This document shows, one piece after another, positions 28,374 to 37,665 of a stretch of 64,000 bases of DNA. The stretch lies in assembly GCA_963798795.1 (NCBI GenBank), contig CAWCUZ010000001.1, positions 2,604,001-2,668,000 on the forward strand. The letters are read 5' to 3'. Within the stretch, counting starts at the first letter, position 1; each line of letters begins with the position of its first letter. The position numbers were made by a program, and so were the translations under genes. The notes beneath the pieces were generated by a model. That model ran no database searches and was not told the origin of the DNA. It saw only the letters and a program-made list of their open reading frames with translations. The stretch comes from CAWCUZ01 sp963798795 (GTDB lineage: Bacteria; Acidobacteriota; Vicinamibacteria; Vicinamibacterales; SCN-69-37).

Positions 28374-31175
28374 GTGCCCCTGTCGGACGCTTCCCGCCTT
28401 CCCCGCGCCACCTATCGGCTCCAGCTCAACGCGGAATTCACCTTCAGCGATGCGGCGGCCCTCATCGACGACCTGACGTCGCTCGGGATCAGCGACTGGT
28501 ACGTCTCGCCCATCCTGCTCTCCACGCCGGGCAGCACGCACGGCTACGACGTCAACGACTATCGGACCATCGACCCGGAGCTCGGCGGCCGGGAGGGATT
28601 CGACCGGCTCACCGACCGGCTGCGCGCCCGCGGCCAGGGAGTCCTCCTCGACTTCGTCCCGAACCACATGGGGATCACCGGTCCGTTCAACACGTGGTGG
28701 CGCGAGGTGCTCGAGTCGGGCCGCGAGTCGCCGCGTGCGCGGTTCTTCGACATCTTCTGGAGCCCCCAGCCGACCGACGAACGGGAGCGCATCCTGGCGC
28801 CGGTGCTGGGCGACCACTACGGCCGCGTGCTGAAGAACGGCGAGCTGCGCCTGGAGTACGCCGGCGGCGAGCTGTCGGTCGCCTACGGCGACCTCAACTT
28901 TCCCCTGAGCGCGCGCTCCTACAGCGTTGTCCTGCGGCCCATCGCCGACAGTCCGCGCGCGCCCGGCGGGATACGCGACGCGCTGCGCGCGCTGGTCTCG
29001 GACTTCTCGTCGCTCGCCAGGCCCGACGCCATCCGCCAGCGAATCCAGGCCGACGCCCGGGCCGAGTACCTGGCCAGCCTCAAGCACCGGCTCGCCGACC
29101 TCGTCGATCGCCATCCGGATCTGGAGCGGCTGCTCACCAGCCGGCTGCGGCGGCTGAACGGACGCCCGGGGGATCCGCACAGCTTCGACGTGCTCCACGG
29201 GATCCTCGAGCGGCAGCACTACCGGCTCGCTCGGTGGCAGGCCGGCGCCCACAGCACGAACTACCGGCGCTTCTTCGCCATCGACTCGCTGGCCGGCCTG
29301 CGCATGGAGAACCCGGACGTGTTCGCCGAGTGCCACGCGCTCGTCCGGGATCTCATCGCCGAGCGGCGCATCACCGGCCTCCGGATCGATCACATCGATG
29401 GCCTGTGGGATCCGCTCGAGTACCTCCAACGCCTTCAGGCGCTCGCCGCCGAGCCGGCCGCCGCCCCGTTCTACGTGGTTGTCGAGAAGATCCTGGCCGC
29501 GCACGAGCGGCTGCCGGCCGAATGGCCCGTGCACGGCACGACCGGCTATGAATTCATCACCGAGCTGGCCGGCCTGTTCGTCGACGCCGCCGCCGAGCCG
29601 CGCTTCACGCATCTGTACGCCGAGTTCACGGGATCGACCGAGTCGTACGACGAGGTGCTGTACCGCAAGAAGCTGCTCCTGCTCGACGACCTCTTCGCGA
29701 ACGCCGTGAGCACCCTGGCCCGAAATCTCGCGGCTCTCCTGCAGAGCGACCGGGACTGGCGCGACTTCAGCCAGCACGAGCTGGCGGTCGCCATCCGAGG
29801 ACTCATGGCCAGCCTGCGGGTCTATCGGACGTACCGCCGGATGCACGCGCCGGTCGGGCCGGACGACGAGCGCGAGATCGTGGAGACGACCGAGGACGCG
29901 ATCCGGCGCCATCCGCTTGTCGATCCGCAGCCGTTCGTCTTCCTGCGCGACCTGCTGCTCGGCGCGTACACGCCGGGCGACGCGTCGAACCGGCAGCCGG
30001 CGTTCGCGCGCTGGATTCTGACGTTCCAGCAGTACACCGGCGCGGTGATGGCCAAGGCCGCCGAAGACACGGCGTTCTACACGTACAACCGCTTCATCGC
30101 CCTGAACGAGGTCGGCGGCGAGCCGGCGCGTTTCGGGAGCGACGTGGACGACTTCCACCGCGCCTGCCTCGAGCGCAGGGCGCAGACGCCGCACTCGCTG
30201 CTCACCACGTCCACGCACGATACGAAGCTCAGCGAGGATGCGCGGGCCCGGCTCTACGCGCTCGCGGACATCCCGGACGAATGGGAAGCCTGGGCGGCCG
30301 AGTGGCGCGCCCTGAACGCGCCGCACAAGCCCGTCATCGACGGCCGGCCGGCGCCCGATCCCAACGAGGAGTATCGCCTGTACCAGACGCTGCTCGCGGC
30401 CTGGCCGCTCGATGCCGAGACGCCCGACGACGCGCTGCGCACGCGCCTGGCCGACCACGTCCGCAAGGCGGCAAACGAAGCGAAAGAGAACTCCCGCTGG
30501 CTGCATCCCAACGAACCGTGGCTGTCGGCGCTCGGCACGTTCACGTCGACGCTGCTCGCCGACACGGCGGACGGCGGGTTCATTCAGTCGTTCCGCCCCA
30601 GAGCGCGACGGCTCGCACATCTGGGCGCGATGGTGTCGCTCGCCCAGCTCGTGCTGAAGCTCACGTCTCCGGGTGTCCCGGACATCTATCAGGGCTGTGA
30701 GGGCTGGGCGTTCAATCTCGTGGACCCGGACAACCGCCGGCCCGTCGATTACCCACGCCTGCGCGAGCTTGCGCAAATCGCCCGGTCGCATTCGCCTGCC
30801 GATCTGCTCCGCGACTGGACCACCGGCGCGATCAAGCGGCGCGTGACCGGCGATCTGCTCGCCTTGCGGCAGGCCCTGCCCGACGTGTTCGCGCGCGGCG
30901 AGTACCGGCCGGCCGCTGCCGCTGGGCCGCACGCCCATCGGGTCGCGGCGTTCTCGCGCGCCCTGGGCGACGACCGTGTCGTGGTGGCCGTTCCGCGTCT
31001 GACCGGACGACTGGCCTGCCCGCCACTCGGCGCGATCTGGGAGGACACGGCCGTCGAGATCCCGGGAGGCGGATGGCGGGATGTCATCACCGGCCGTCAC
31101 CATCCGGCTGGTCTGGTTCTGCGTCTCTCGGAGCTGTTCGCCGAACTGCCGCTGGCGGTGCTAAGAAGCGCATGA
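28374..31175 (+). CDS. treY: Malto-oligosyltrehalose synthase
   Basis: 933 residues, GH13 family, converting the reducing-end glucose of maltodextrins to a trehalose unit. Motifs: GSTHGYDVNDYRTIDPELGG, region I LLDFVPNHMG (near residue 96), region II RIDHIDGLWDP with the nucleophile Asp (near 338), region III VVEKILAAHERLP with the acid Glu (near 370), and region IV TTSTHDTKLSEDARARL (near 612), plus PDIYQGCEGWAFNLVDPDNR. The inserted helices of the TreY type are present. The start is GTG 28374. The usual partner treZ, which releases trehalose, is not in the window, nor is treX. Confidence 0.93.
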   Translation: MPLSDASRLPRATYRLQLNAEFTFSDAAALIDDLTSLGISDWYVSPILLSTPGSTHGYDVNDYRTIDPELGGREGFDRLTDRLRARGQGVLLDFVPNHMGITGPFNTWWREVLESGRESPRARFFDIFWSPQPTDERERILAPVLGDHYGRVLKNGELRLEYAGGELSVAYGDLNFPLSARSYSVVLRPIADSPRAPGGIRDALRALVSDFSSLARPDAIRQRIQADARAEYLASLKHRLADLVDRHPDLERLLTSRLRRLNGRPGDPHSFDVLHGILERQHYRLARWQAGAHSTNYRRFFAIDSLAGLRMENPDVFAECHALVRDLIAERRITGLRIDHIDGLWDPLEYLQRLQALAAEPAAAPFYVVVEKILAAHERLPAEWPVHGTTGYEFITELAGLFVDAAAEPRFTHLYAEFTGSTESYDEVLYRKKLLLLDDLFANAVSTLARNLAALLQSDRDWRDFSQHELAVAIRGLMASLRVYRTYRRMHAPVGPDDEREIVETTEDAIRRHPLVDPQPFVFLRDLLLGAYTPGDASNRQPAFARWILTFQQYTGAVMAKAAEDTAFYTYNRFIALNEVGGEPARFGSDVDDFHRACLERRAQTPHSLLTTSTHDTKLSEDARARLYALADIPDEWEAWAAEWRALNAPHKPVIDGRPAPDPNEEYRLYQTLLAAWPLDAETPDDALRTRLADHVRKAANEAKENSRWLHPNEPWLSALGTFTSTLLADTADGGFIQSFRPRARRLAHLGAMVSLAQLVLKLTSPGVPDIYQGCEGWAFNLVDPDNRRPVDYPRLRELAQIARSHSPADLLRDWTTGAIKRRVTGDLLALRQALPDVFARGEYRPAAAAGPHAHRVAAFSRALGDDRVVVAVPRLTGRLACPPLGAIWEDTAVEIPGGGWRDVITGRHHPAGLVLRLSELFAELPLAVLRSA

Positions 31176-31239
31176 GACCCGGCTCGCCGGCGCGGCGGAA
31201 TCGCCGCCCGCGCCGGCTCGGCCGATCGGGAGGGAGCGT

Positions 31240-32370
31240 ATGCATGCCAGCATCAGGCTGGGCCGCGTCGCCGGCATCGAGATCGGCCTGCACTACAGCT
31301 GGTTCATCATCGCCGCGCTGATCACCTTGTCGGTGGGCGCACAGTTCGCCGCGACGAACGTGGGATGGCCGCCCGCGGAAGTCTGGTCGGCCGCCGTCCT
31401 CACGGCCGTGCTGTTCTTCGGGTCGATCATCGCGCACGAGCTGGCGCACGCGCTGGTCGCCAGGGCGATGCTGATCCGCGTCCGCGCCATCACCCTCTTC
31501 GCACTCGGCGGCGTCGCCCAGATCGAGAGCGAGTCCAGCTCGGCCAAGGGCGAGTTCTGGATGGCCCTGGCCGGCCCGCTCGCAAGCCTGGGCATCGGCT
31601 ATCTGTGCCTGTCGGTCGCCTGGGCGCTCGGCTGGCGGGTCGCCGATCCGGGCGGCGGCTTCGGCGCCACCGTGCTTGGCTGGATCGGCTACACCAACGT
31701 CGCGCTGGCCGTGTTCAACATGATTCCCGGTTTTCCGCTCGACGGCGGGCGCGTGCTGCGGGCGATCGTCTGGGCGGCGTCCGGCAACGCCGCGTCCGCC
31801 ACGCGGTGGGCGTCGATCGTCGGCCAGGGCGTGGCGATCGTCTTCATCTTGCTCGGCCTCATGCAGTTCTTCGGCGGCCGGAACGTGGGCGGACTGTGGC
31901 TGGCGTTCATCGGCTGGTTCCTGCTGCAGGCGTCGCAGGCCAGCTACGCGCAGCTCGCGCTGACCCGGGCGCTGCGCGACGTGCGGGTCCGCGACATCAT
32001 GAGCGACGACTGCGTGAACGTCGATGCGGCGGAGGACGTGCAGCGCTTCGTCGAGCGCGTGCTCCACACGGGCCGCCGCTGCTTCGTCGTCACCCGCAAC
32101 AGCGAGCCGGTCGGCCTCGTGACGCCGCAGGAAATCCGGACGGTCGACCGCCGGGACTGGCCGAACACGCCGGTCGGCCAGGTCATGCGGCCGCTCGGGC
32201 TGATCCGCACCGTCGGGCCCGAAACGCCCGCGAGCGAGGCGCTGGCCGTGATGGCGCGCGACGACATCCACCAGCTGCCCGTCATGGCCAACGGACGTCT
32301 GGAGGGCATTCTCACTCGCGCACACATCCTCGAGGTGATCCAGACGCGCAGCGAGATGGAGCGGCGGTGA
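31240..32370 (+). CDS. Site-2-protease-like M50 metallopeptidase with CBS domains
   Basis: 376 residues. The zinc site HELAH lies in a membrane helix at about residues 66-70 (SIIAHELAHALVARAML), and the third ligand region NMIPGFPLDGGRVLRAIVW is at about 163. Six helices precede two tandem CBS motifs (VRVRDIMSDDCVNVDAAEDV to RRDWPN; VGQVMRPLGLIRTVGPET to HQLPVMANGRLEGILTRAHI). S2P-CBS proteases cut membrane-embedded regulators, and the CBS pair may sense adenine nucleotides. The start MHASIRLGRVAGIEIGLHYS is typical of this subfamily. The gene lies 64 bases after treY and ends seven bases from the convergent response regulator. Confidence 0.92.
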   Translation: MHASIRLGRVAGIEIGLHYSWFIIAALITLSVGAQFAATNVGWPPAEVWSAAVLTAVLFFGSIIAHELAHALVARAMLIRVRAITLFALGGVAQIESESSSAKGEFWMALAGPLASLGIGYLCLSVAWALGWRVADPGGGFGATVLGWIGYTNVALAVFNMIPGFPLDGGRVLRAIVWAASGNAASATRWASIVGQGVAIVFILLGLMQFFGGRNVGGLWLAFIGWFLLQASQASYAQLALTRALRDVRVRDIMSDDCVNVDAAEDVQRFVERVLHTGRRCFVVTRNSEPVGLVTPQEIRTVDRRDWPNTPVGQVMRPLGLIRTVGPETPASEALAVMARDDIHQLPVMANGRLEGILTRAHILEVIQTRSEMERR

Positions 32371-32376
32371 ATCGCG

Positions 32377-33415
32377 TCAGAGAATCCCCCTGCGCCCGCC
32401 GGTGACCCCGCCCGTGACACCGAGGCCAAGGAACTCTTCCACCAGCCCGGGATCGCGCCAGCCGGCGGCCGCCTCGCGGCGCAGCTGCGCGAATGCCGTT
32501 TCCGCCGGTTGCGCGTCCTTGTACGGCCGCCAGGTCGTCATGGCGTCGAACACGTCGACGACGGCGATGATCTGCGCGAGGAGCGGGATGTCGGCGCCGC
32601 GGAGGCCGTCGGGGTAGCCGCTGCCGTCGAGACGCTCGTGGTGGTGCCGCACGATCGGCCGCACCCGATGGAGCACGCGCAGGTCGCCGCACAGCCGTTC
32701 GCCCACGATCGGATGCTGCCGCATTGCCGTCACCTCCTCGGCCGTGAGGGGACCGGGCTTCTTGAGGATGGCGTCCGGTAGCGCGATCTTGCCGATATCG
32801 TGCAGGAACCCGCCCCGGTGGAGCGCCTCGAGGTCTTCCTGCGGCAGGCCGAGGCGCCGGCCGAGCGCCGTGGCATAGGCCGCCAGCCGCTCGCAGTGGC
32901 CGACCGTGCACGGATCGCGCGCTTCGACGGTCAGCGCGAGACTGAGGATGACCGATTCGGCCGAATCGGAGATCGTCCGTGTAGTGCTTCAACCGCAGCA
33001 GCGAGCGCACGCGGGCCTTCAATTCCGATTCGTCGATCGGCTTCGTCAGGAAGTCGTCGGCGCCGGCCTCGATGGCGCGTACGCGGTCTTCGCGCTCGGC
33101 GGTGCCGGTCATGAGCACGACGGGAATCAGTCGCGTCTCGGCGCCGCGCTTGAGCTCCGCGCACGCCGCGAAGCCATCGAGCGTCGGCATGCGCACGTCC
33201 ATCAGCACGAGGTCCGGCAACGCGGACTGCACGGCCGCGAGCGCTTCGTCGCCGTCGCGCGCCGTCACGACCGTCACGCCCTCGGCGCCGAGCAGCCGCG
33301 CGAGCAGCCTGAGGTTGGCCTCGATGTCGTCGACGACAAGAACCGTTCCCGTTGTCCGGTCCTGAGGATCCTTCACGGTCGGTGCACGGTTCAGTATCGC
33401 CGTCTGTCGATTCAC
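32377..33415 (-). CDS. Response regulator with HD-GYP domain (one frameshift near 32,975)
   Basis: N-terminal receiver domain: acidic pair VLVVDD (29-30), phospho-acceptor Asp73 in LVLMDVRMP, and Lys125 in FLTKPIDES. After LRLKHYTDDL the frame is broken by one extra base (about 32,972-32,976); removing it gives DSAESVILSLALTVEARDP followed by HCERLAAYATALGRRLG, HDIGKIALPD, IVRHHHERLDGSGYPDGLRG and VVDVFDAMTTWRPYK. The HD and GYP signatures are complete, so it should be a cyclic-di-GMP phosphodiesterase controlled by phosphorylation. The GTG start at 33415 gives the normal length. No histidine kinase is adjacent. Confidence 0.88.
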
Positions 33416-33499
33416 TGTCGAGCAGTCAGATCATGACAGTAACGGACTCGGTGCGACACCACGGACGATTGGGTGTCCGCGTCCTCGCGGCGTCGCCCG

Positions 33500-35464
33500 C
33501 TACTGGGCCTGCGCGTCGCGCAGTTTCACCCGTTCCAGGAGCGGCTGCTGGGTCGCCGAAAACCCGTCGAGCCAGAACTGGCCCATCGATCCGCGATCGG
33601 TGTCGGATCGGACCGAGACCACGACCGTGTCGAACCCGCCCGCCTCAGCGCGCGGCGGGACGTCAGGCGTATATGCCACGAGGCCGGGCTGCCGCCGGTA
33701 CTCCGGAATCGGGCCCAGATCGATCGACCCGACGGTGACGGTGCCCTTCAGGAACAGAATCCGATAGCTCAGCGCGGACTCGAGCGCGACATCGAAGTAG
33801 CGCCGGCCCGGCCGGTCCTCGCACCGAATCGCCAGCGGCTGCTTGAGCGCGTGCGTCCCTGGCCCGTCAGCCCGCGTGCCGTCCGGCGTCGGCGCCGCCA
33901 CATCGGCCAGCGACACGAGCGATCCCGAGAACCGGTAGAACGGCTCGTCGATGAGCGCGCGATCGCGCCCGACGTTCAGCCGCAGGATCGCGCGCCACCG
34001 GGCGGACGTGAAGAGCGCCTCCGATCGCGTCACCAGGCGCAGGTCGTCGTAATAGCGCCGGAGGTCCGGATCCTGCAGGAGGTTCGCATCCTGCGCGACG
34101 CTCTCCTCGTACCGGGCCGGAATCATCCGCCGGTAGTGCCCGGTGCGCCAGTTCGTGTTGAACGCCGCGGGCAAACGCGCCAGCAGCGGATCGGCCAGCG
34201 CGCACTCGTCGAGCAGGTAGATTTCCGGGCCGTTGTCCAGCCCGCTGCTGCCCAGCAGCCCGCACGACGGCAGGACGCCGGTCCGCAGCGGCCGCGATCC
34301 CGCCGTCGGCCAGTCCGGCTCCTCGAAGCTCGACCGCGACGCGAGCACGAGCGATCGGTCCTTGAAATAGAAGCCCCGCTCGTCGACGATGCCGGTCGGC
34401 CGCGCGTCCGATTCGTCGAAGCGGCTGTTGCTGAGCAGCGGCACGTGCGACGACATCAGGCCCGCCACCGCGAACAGTCCGGCGACGGCCGGCCAGGCTC
34501 GGCGCAGCGGCTCGTCTGGCGCACGGCTCAACAACAGCGCCGAGGCGAAGACCGGCACGGCAATGAACCGCCCCGCCATGAAGTCGCCGCCAATCGACAC
34601 GACATACACCAGGTACAGCGCAATGCCCGCGCCCCACGCGCGCATGACGCCGTGCCGCGATCCGAGGCCTGCCGCCAGCGCGAACGCCACGGCCGTCAGC
34701 GACAGCGGATCCCGATCGATCGAATCGATCAGATAGAGAACGCCCTGCCGCCACATCTCGCCGCGGGCGATCCCCGTGCCCAGCTTGGCGTAGGCCGTGT
34801 TCGCGAAGGGAAAGCCGTAGTAGATCACCGCGAAGGCGGTCCACGCGAGCGCCGGCACGGCGCCGATGGCGAGCGCCCGCGCGACCGTGCGCACCGGGAC
34901 CCGCCAGCACGCGAGCGCCAGCAGCGGCAGCACGAACAACACGTCGTCGGGTCGCGCGAGATAGAGCAGCGACGTGAGCACGCCGAGCCACGTGACGCGC
35001 CTGGCCGGCGTCCACGTCCGGACGAAGAACACGCCCGCGAACAGCGCCAGCAGGAGGCACGACAGCGGGTTCTCCAGGCCCGACGTGGAGAAGTCCACGA
35101 ACGCGCGCGAGAAGAGCAGCAGCACGGCCGCCACGACGGCCTGGACGAGGGAGGCGGCGCGCGTGAGCGCCAGCCAGAACGCCGCCAGCGAGGTGGCTAT
35201 CGACAACGCGAACATGGCCGTGTAGACGTTGCCGACCACCAGGTAGGCGCCGGTGAGCATGAGCATCCACAGCGGATGCGTGTAGGTCTGGACGCGTTCG
35301 GCGGCGTTGAAGGTCAGGCCGAAGCCGTGCGTCGCGTTCAGCACGGTCCGCAGCGTGATCAGCGCGTCGTCGGACAGCCAGGCCGTGCGGACGAGCACGG
35401 CCACGAACAGGATGCCGAGCAGCGCCGCGACCCGGCGCGGCAGCCCGTCTGTCGACGTCTTCAC
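33500..35464 (-). CDS. GT-C membrane glycosyltransferase, AftB-like
   Basis: 654 residues with about ten membrane helices in the first ~350 residues and a soluble C-terminal domain. The N-terminal loop has SDDALITLRTVLNATHGFGL and FNAAERVQTYTHPLWMLML, which resembles the mycobacterial terminal arabinofuranosyltransferase AftB (GT-C fold) as I remember it: a paired Asp followed by YTHPLW. SGLENPLSCLLLALF and YLARPDDVLFVLPLL follow. The assignment beyond GT-C is by motif memory only. The GTG start overlaps the upstream DUF5946-like stop (GTGA), indicating coupling. Confidence 0.65.
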   Translation of the reverse strand: MKTSTDGLPRRVAALLGILFVAVLVRTAWLSDDALITLRTVLNATHGFGLTFNAAERVQTYTHPLWMLMLTGAYLVVGNVYTAMFALSIATSLAAFWLALTRAASLVQAVVAAVLLLFSRAFVDFSTSGLENPLSCLLLALFAGVFFVRTWTPARRVTWLGVLTSLLYLARPDDVLFVLPLLALACWRVPVRTVARALAIGAVPALAWTAFAVIYYGFPFANTAYAKLGTGIARGEMWRQGVLYLIDSIDRDPLSLTAVAFALAAGLGSRHGVMRAWGAGIALYLVYVVSIGGDFMAGRFIAVPVFASALLLSRAPDEPLRRAWPAVAGLFAVAGLMSSHVPLLSNSRFDESDARPTGIVDERGFYFKDRSLVLASRSSFEEPDWPTAGSRPLRTGVLPSCGLLGSSGLDNGPEIYLLDECALADPLLARLPAAFNTNWRTGHYRRMIPARYEESVAQDANLLQDPDLRRYYDDLRLVTRSEALFTSARWRAILRLNVGRDRALIDEPFYRFSGSLVSLADVAAPTPDGTRADGPGTHALKQPLAIRCEDRPGRRYFDVALESALSYRILFLKGTVTVGSIDLGPIPEYRRQPGLVAYTPDVPPRAEAGGFDTVVVSVRSDTDRGSMGQFWLDGFSATQQPLLERVKLRDAQAQ

Positions 35465-35961
35465 TTCCTGACCGGCGCCAGGTTGAGCGCCTGCTGGACC
35501 CATTCACGCGCGAGCGGCTGGAGCGGCGCGTAGGCCACCCACGCGGACCGCGCCCATCGATCCACGCCGTCGACGAGGAGCGGCGGTTCCGACAGGGCCC
35601 GGAGGCTCGCGACCGTGATCGCGCCGCGCGCCTTCGGAATGCCGGGCGGCGGCGGATAGGGCAGGTCCTTCCACGGATCGCGCTCGACGAGCTGCTGCAG
35701 CTTGCGATAGCCGCTCTCCGCGCCCCCGTGCTCGAGCGCCCAGCACACGCCGCCCAGGTGCATGACCAGCCCCTTGTAGCGTCCGCAGAAATCCTCTTCG
35801 TGCTGGATGTCGTACACGTCGTGCATCAGACGCCACGTCTTCATGCTGTCGGTCCAGGCGAGCGCCCGCACGCGCAGCGCGACGTCGTCGAACAAGTCCT
35901 GGCAGCCTTCGCGTCCGCCGGGGAATCCACACCCGCCGCACGGCTGAATCAAGGCAGACAT
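35461..35961 (-). CDS. DUF5946-like protein
   Basis: 166 residues starting MSALIQPCGGCGFPGGREGC, then DLFDDVALRVRALAWTDSMK, LMHDVYDIQHEEDFCGRYKG and LGGVCWALEHGGAESGYRKL. The N-terminal CGGCG and the DVYDIQHE segment resemble DUF5946 (small proteins with an N-terminal Cys-x2-Cys and a conserved D-Y-x2-Q-H). Function unknown; the Cys and His could bind zinc. It is translationally coupled to the downstream GT-C gene. Confidence 0.6.
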   Translation of the reverse strand: MSALIQPCGGCGFPGGREGCQDLFDDVALRVRALAWTDSMKTWRLMHDVYDIQHEEDFCGRYKGLVMHLGGVCWALEHGGAESGYRKLQQLVERDPWKDLPYPPPPGIPKARGAITVASLRALSEPPLLVDGVDRWARSAWVAYAPLQPLAREWVQQALNLAPVRK

Positions 35962-36036
35962 AGGGTAAAGAGTCTACAGCGTCCGCGGCCGGACGCGCGC
36001 GGGGCCGCCGGGATGACAGTTTTGTCTTGGCGCCGC

Positions 36037-37665
36037 TCAGGTGGCGGGGACCGGCTGCGCGATGGCGACCGGCTCCGCATGAGCGGCCGGCTGGTCCGCG
36101 CGTCGGCTCCCGGCGTGCCGGGGGCGCCGATCGTCGCGCGACAGCAGAGACGCGTACGGACCGAGCCGCTGTTCGAACCGGCGGTGATAAAACTCCGGGA
36201 CCTCGTCCGTCCGGCGTTCGTGGAACGCGCGGAACGACGCCGACCCCTCCAGCCGTTTGAGGATCCCCTTGAGCTCGCCGAGCTCGTGCAGCATGCCGAA
36301 GGCCTGCACCGAGTGCACGAACTTGACCGCGGGATGCGTCCCGTTCGTGAAACGGCGCATCCAGGTGCGTGCCGAGGTCACGAGCGAGAACAACTCGATG
36401 AGCTGCCGGTAGTACTCGACCGGCTCGTAATGCGCCGGGAGGATGGCCAGGTACGGGTTGTAATAGAACGCGAACGGCATCGTCGCGAGGACGCGGCCTT
36501 CGCGCCAGAGACGATCGAACAGCGGCGTGCCGCCGAACGGCGTCGGGATGTTCACGCCGGGCCAGACGAACGGCACCCGGCGGACGAACTCCTTCGTCAA
36601 CTCGAGCGGCTCGGGACCGCGGTCCGCGTCGGTCCCGAAGACGAAGTTCGCCTGGAAGCCCTCGATATAACCCCGCAGCAGCTGGAACTGCTCGATGATT
36701 CGCGAGAGCTTGTCGGATCCCCGGTGCGACCCGGCGCCGGTCTTGTTCGAGTAGTCGGACCAGGACTCGACGCCCGCCGCCAGATACACGCAGCGCGTGG
36801 CGCGCAGCCGCTCCAGCCGCGGGCGTTTGAGAATGGAGAGCGAGCTCTCGATGATGTAGGGGCTCCGGCGGTCCACGGGGATCCGCTCGATCACGTCCAG
36901 CGTCTGGTCGAACTGCACACCGAAGTTCGGGTCGTGATACGCGACCAGCACGCCGGGATGCCGGTCGGCGACGTACCGCAGGTCCGCTTCGAGCCGGTCC
37001 GACGGCCGCCGCACGTACGGCTTGTTCCAGTCGACGCAGAAATCGCAGGCGTAGGGGCAGCCGGCGCTCGACAGCATCGGCACGGCCTTCCAGAAGTTGC
37101 TCCAGCCCGGCGAGAGCGACGATGCGGTCAGCTCCGGCATCCGCTCTTCGACCCCGGGCAGATCGCTGGGCGCCGCGGTGGCCGAGACGGCGGCGCCCCG
37201 GTCGATCCGCCCGCGGATGATGTCGTCGACCAGGGTCCTGTCGCACCGGTCGACCACCACGTCGAAGAACCGCAGGCAGTCGTCGGGAAACGACGTCGCG
37301 TGCGGGCCGCCGATGACCGTGAGCGCGCCGCGCGATCCGAACCAGCGCGCCAGGGCGTACGCGAGCGCGCTCGCCTTCGTATAGGCCCCGATGAAGACGA
37401 CATCGAGGTCGTCCGGAACGAGCGTGGTGGGAAGCGCCTGACCGTAGTAGGTGGCGTAGAACACCTCGTGGCCGAGCTCCCGCGCCCACACGGAGACGGC
37501 CTGCGGCGTGAGGCTCGTGAACTGCCGCCGGAAGTGCGCGGCGTAGAGGCGGTCCCAGCCGCCCGGCGTCGCGTCCGCCAGCAGATCGAGCACCCCGACC
37601 CGGCGGCGCGGCCGTGATTGAAACGGAGTCGAGCCAATGCTAGCGTGTGCGCCGTGGCGTTCCAT
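36037..37665 (-). CDS. B12-binding-type radical SAM protein
   Basis: 542 residues. The N-terminal ~130 residues form a Rossmann-like B12-binding-type domain (LGHEVFYATYYGQALPTTLV, VVFIGAYTKASALAYALARW, LTVIGGPHATSFPDDCLRFF). The radical SAM cluster motif CPYACDFC (Cys about 203, 207, 210) follows SSAGC, with YIIESSLSILKRPRLERLRA and CVYLAAGVESWSDYSNKTG in the TIM barrel and INTPTP-like NIPTPFGGTPLFDRLWREGR. Such enzymes often methylate or rearrange unactivated carbons in lipids and natural products. The start is uncertain: the longest frame starts at 37665, sharing the CCATGG with the divergent methyltransferase, while the domain seems to begin near VGVLDLLADATPGG. Confidence 0.85.
   Translation of the reverse strand: MERHGAHASIGSTPFQSRPRRRVGVLDLLADATPGGWDRLYAAHFRRQFTSLTPQAVSVWARELGHEVFYATYYGQALPTTLVPDDLDVVFIGAYTKASALAYALARWFGSRGALTVIGGPHATSFPDDCLRFFDVVVDRCDRTLVDDIIRGRIDRGAAVSATAAPSDLPGVEERMPELTASSLSPGWSNFWKAVPMLSSAGCPYACDFCVDWNKPYVRRPSDRLEADLRYVADRHPGVLVAYHDPNFGVQFDQTLDVIERIPVDRRSPYIIESSLSILKRPRLERLRATRCVYLAAGVESWSDYSNKTGAGSHRGSDKLSRIIEQFQLLRGYIEGFQANFVFGTDADRGPEPLELTKEFVRRVPFVWPGVNIPTPFGGTPLFDRLWREGRVLATMPFAFYYNPYLAILPAHYEPVEYYRQLIELFSLVTSARTWMRRFTNGTHPAVKFVHSVQAFGMLHELGELKGILKRLEGSASFRAFHERRTDEVPEFYHRRFEQRLGPYASLLSRDDRRPRHAGSRRADQPAAHAEPVAIAQPVPAT

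Noticed and set aside
27165..31103. 1312-residue open frame on the minus strand
   Set aside because: It is antisense to the Ni/Co transporter and treY, has Arg/Glu/His-biased composition and no family motif.
33867..35507. 546-residue minus-strand frame overlapping the AftB-like gene
   Set aside because: Out-of-phase shadow with Arg/Ala bias; the overlapping frame carries helices and motifs.
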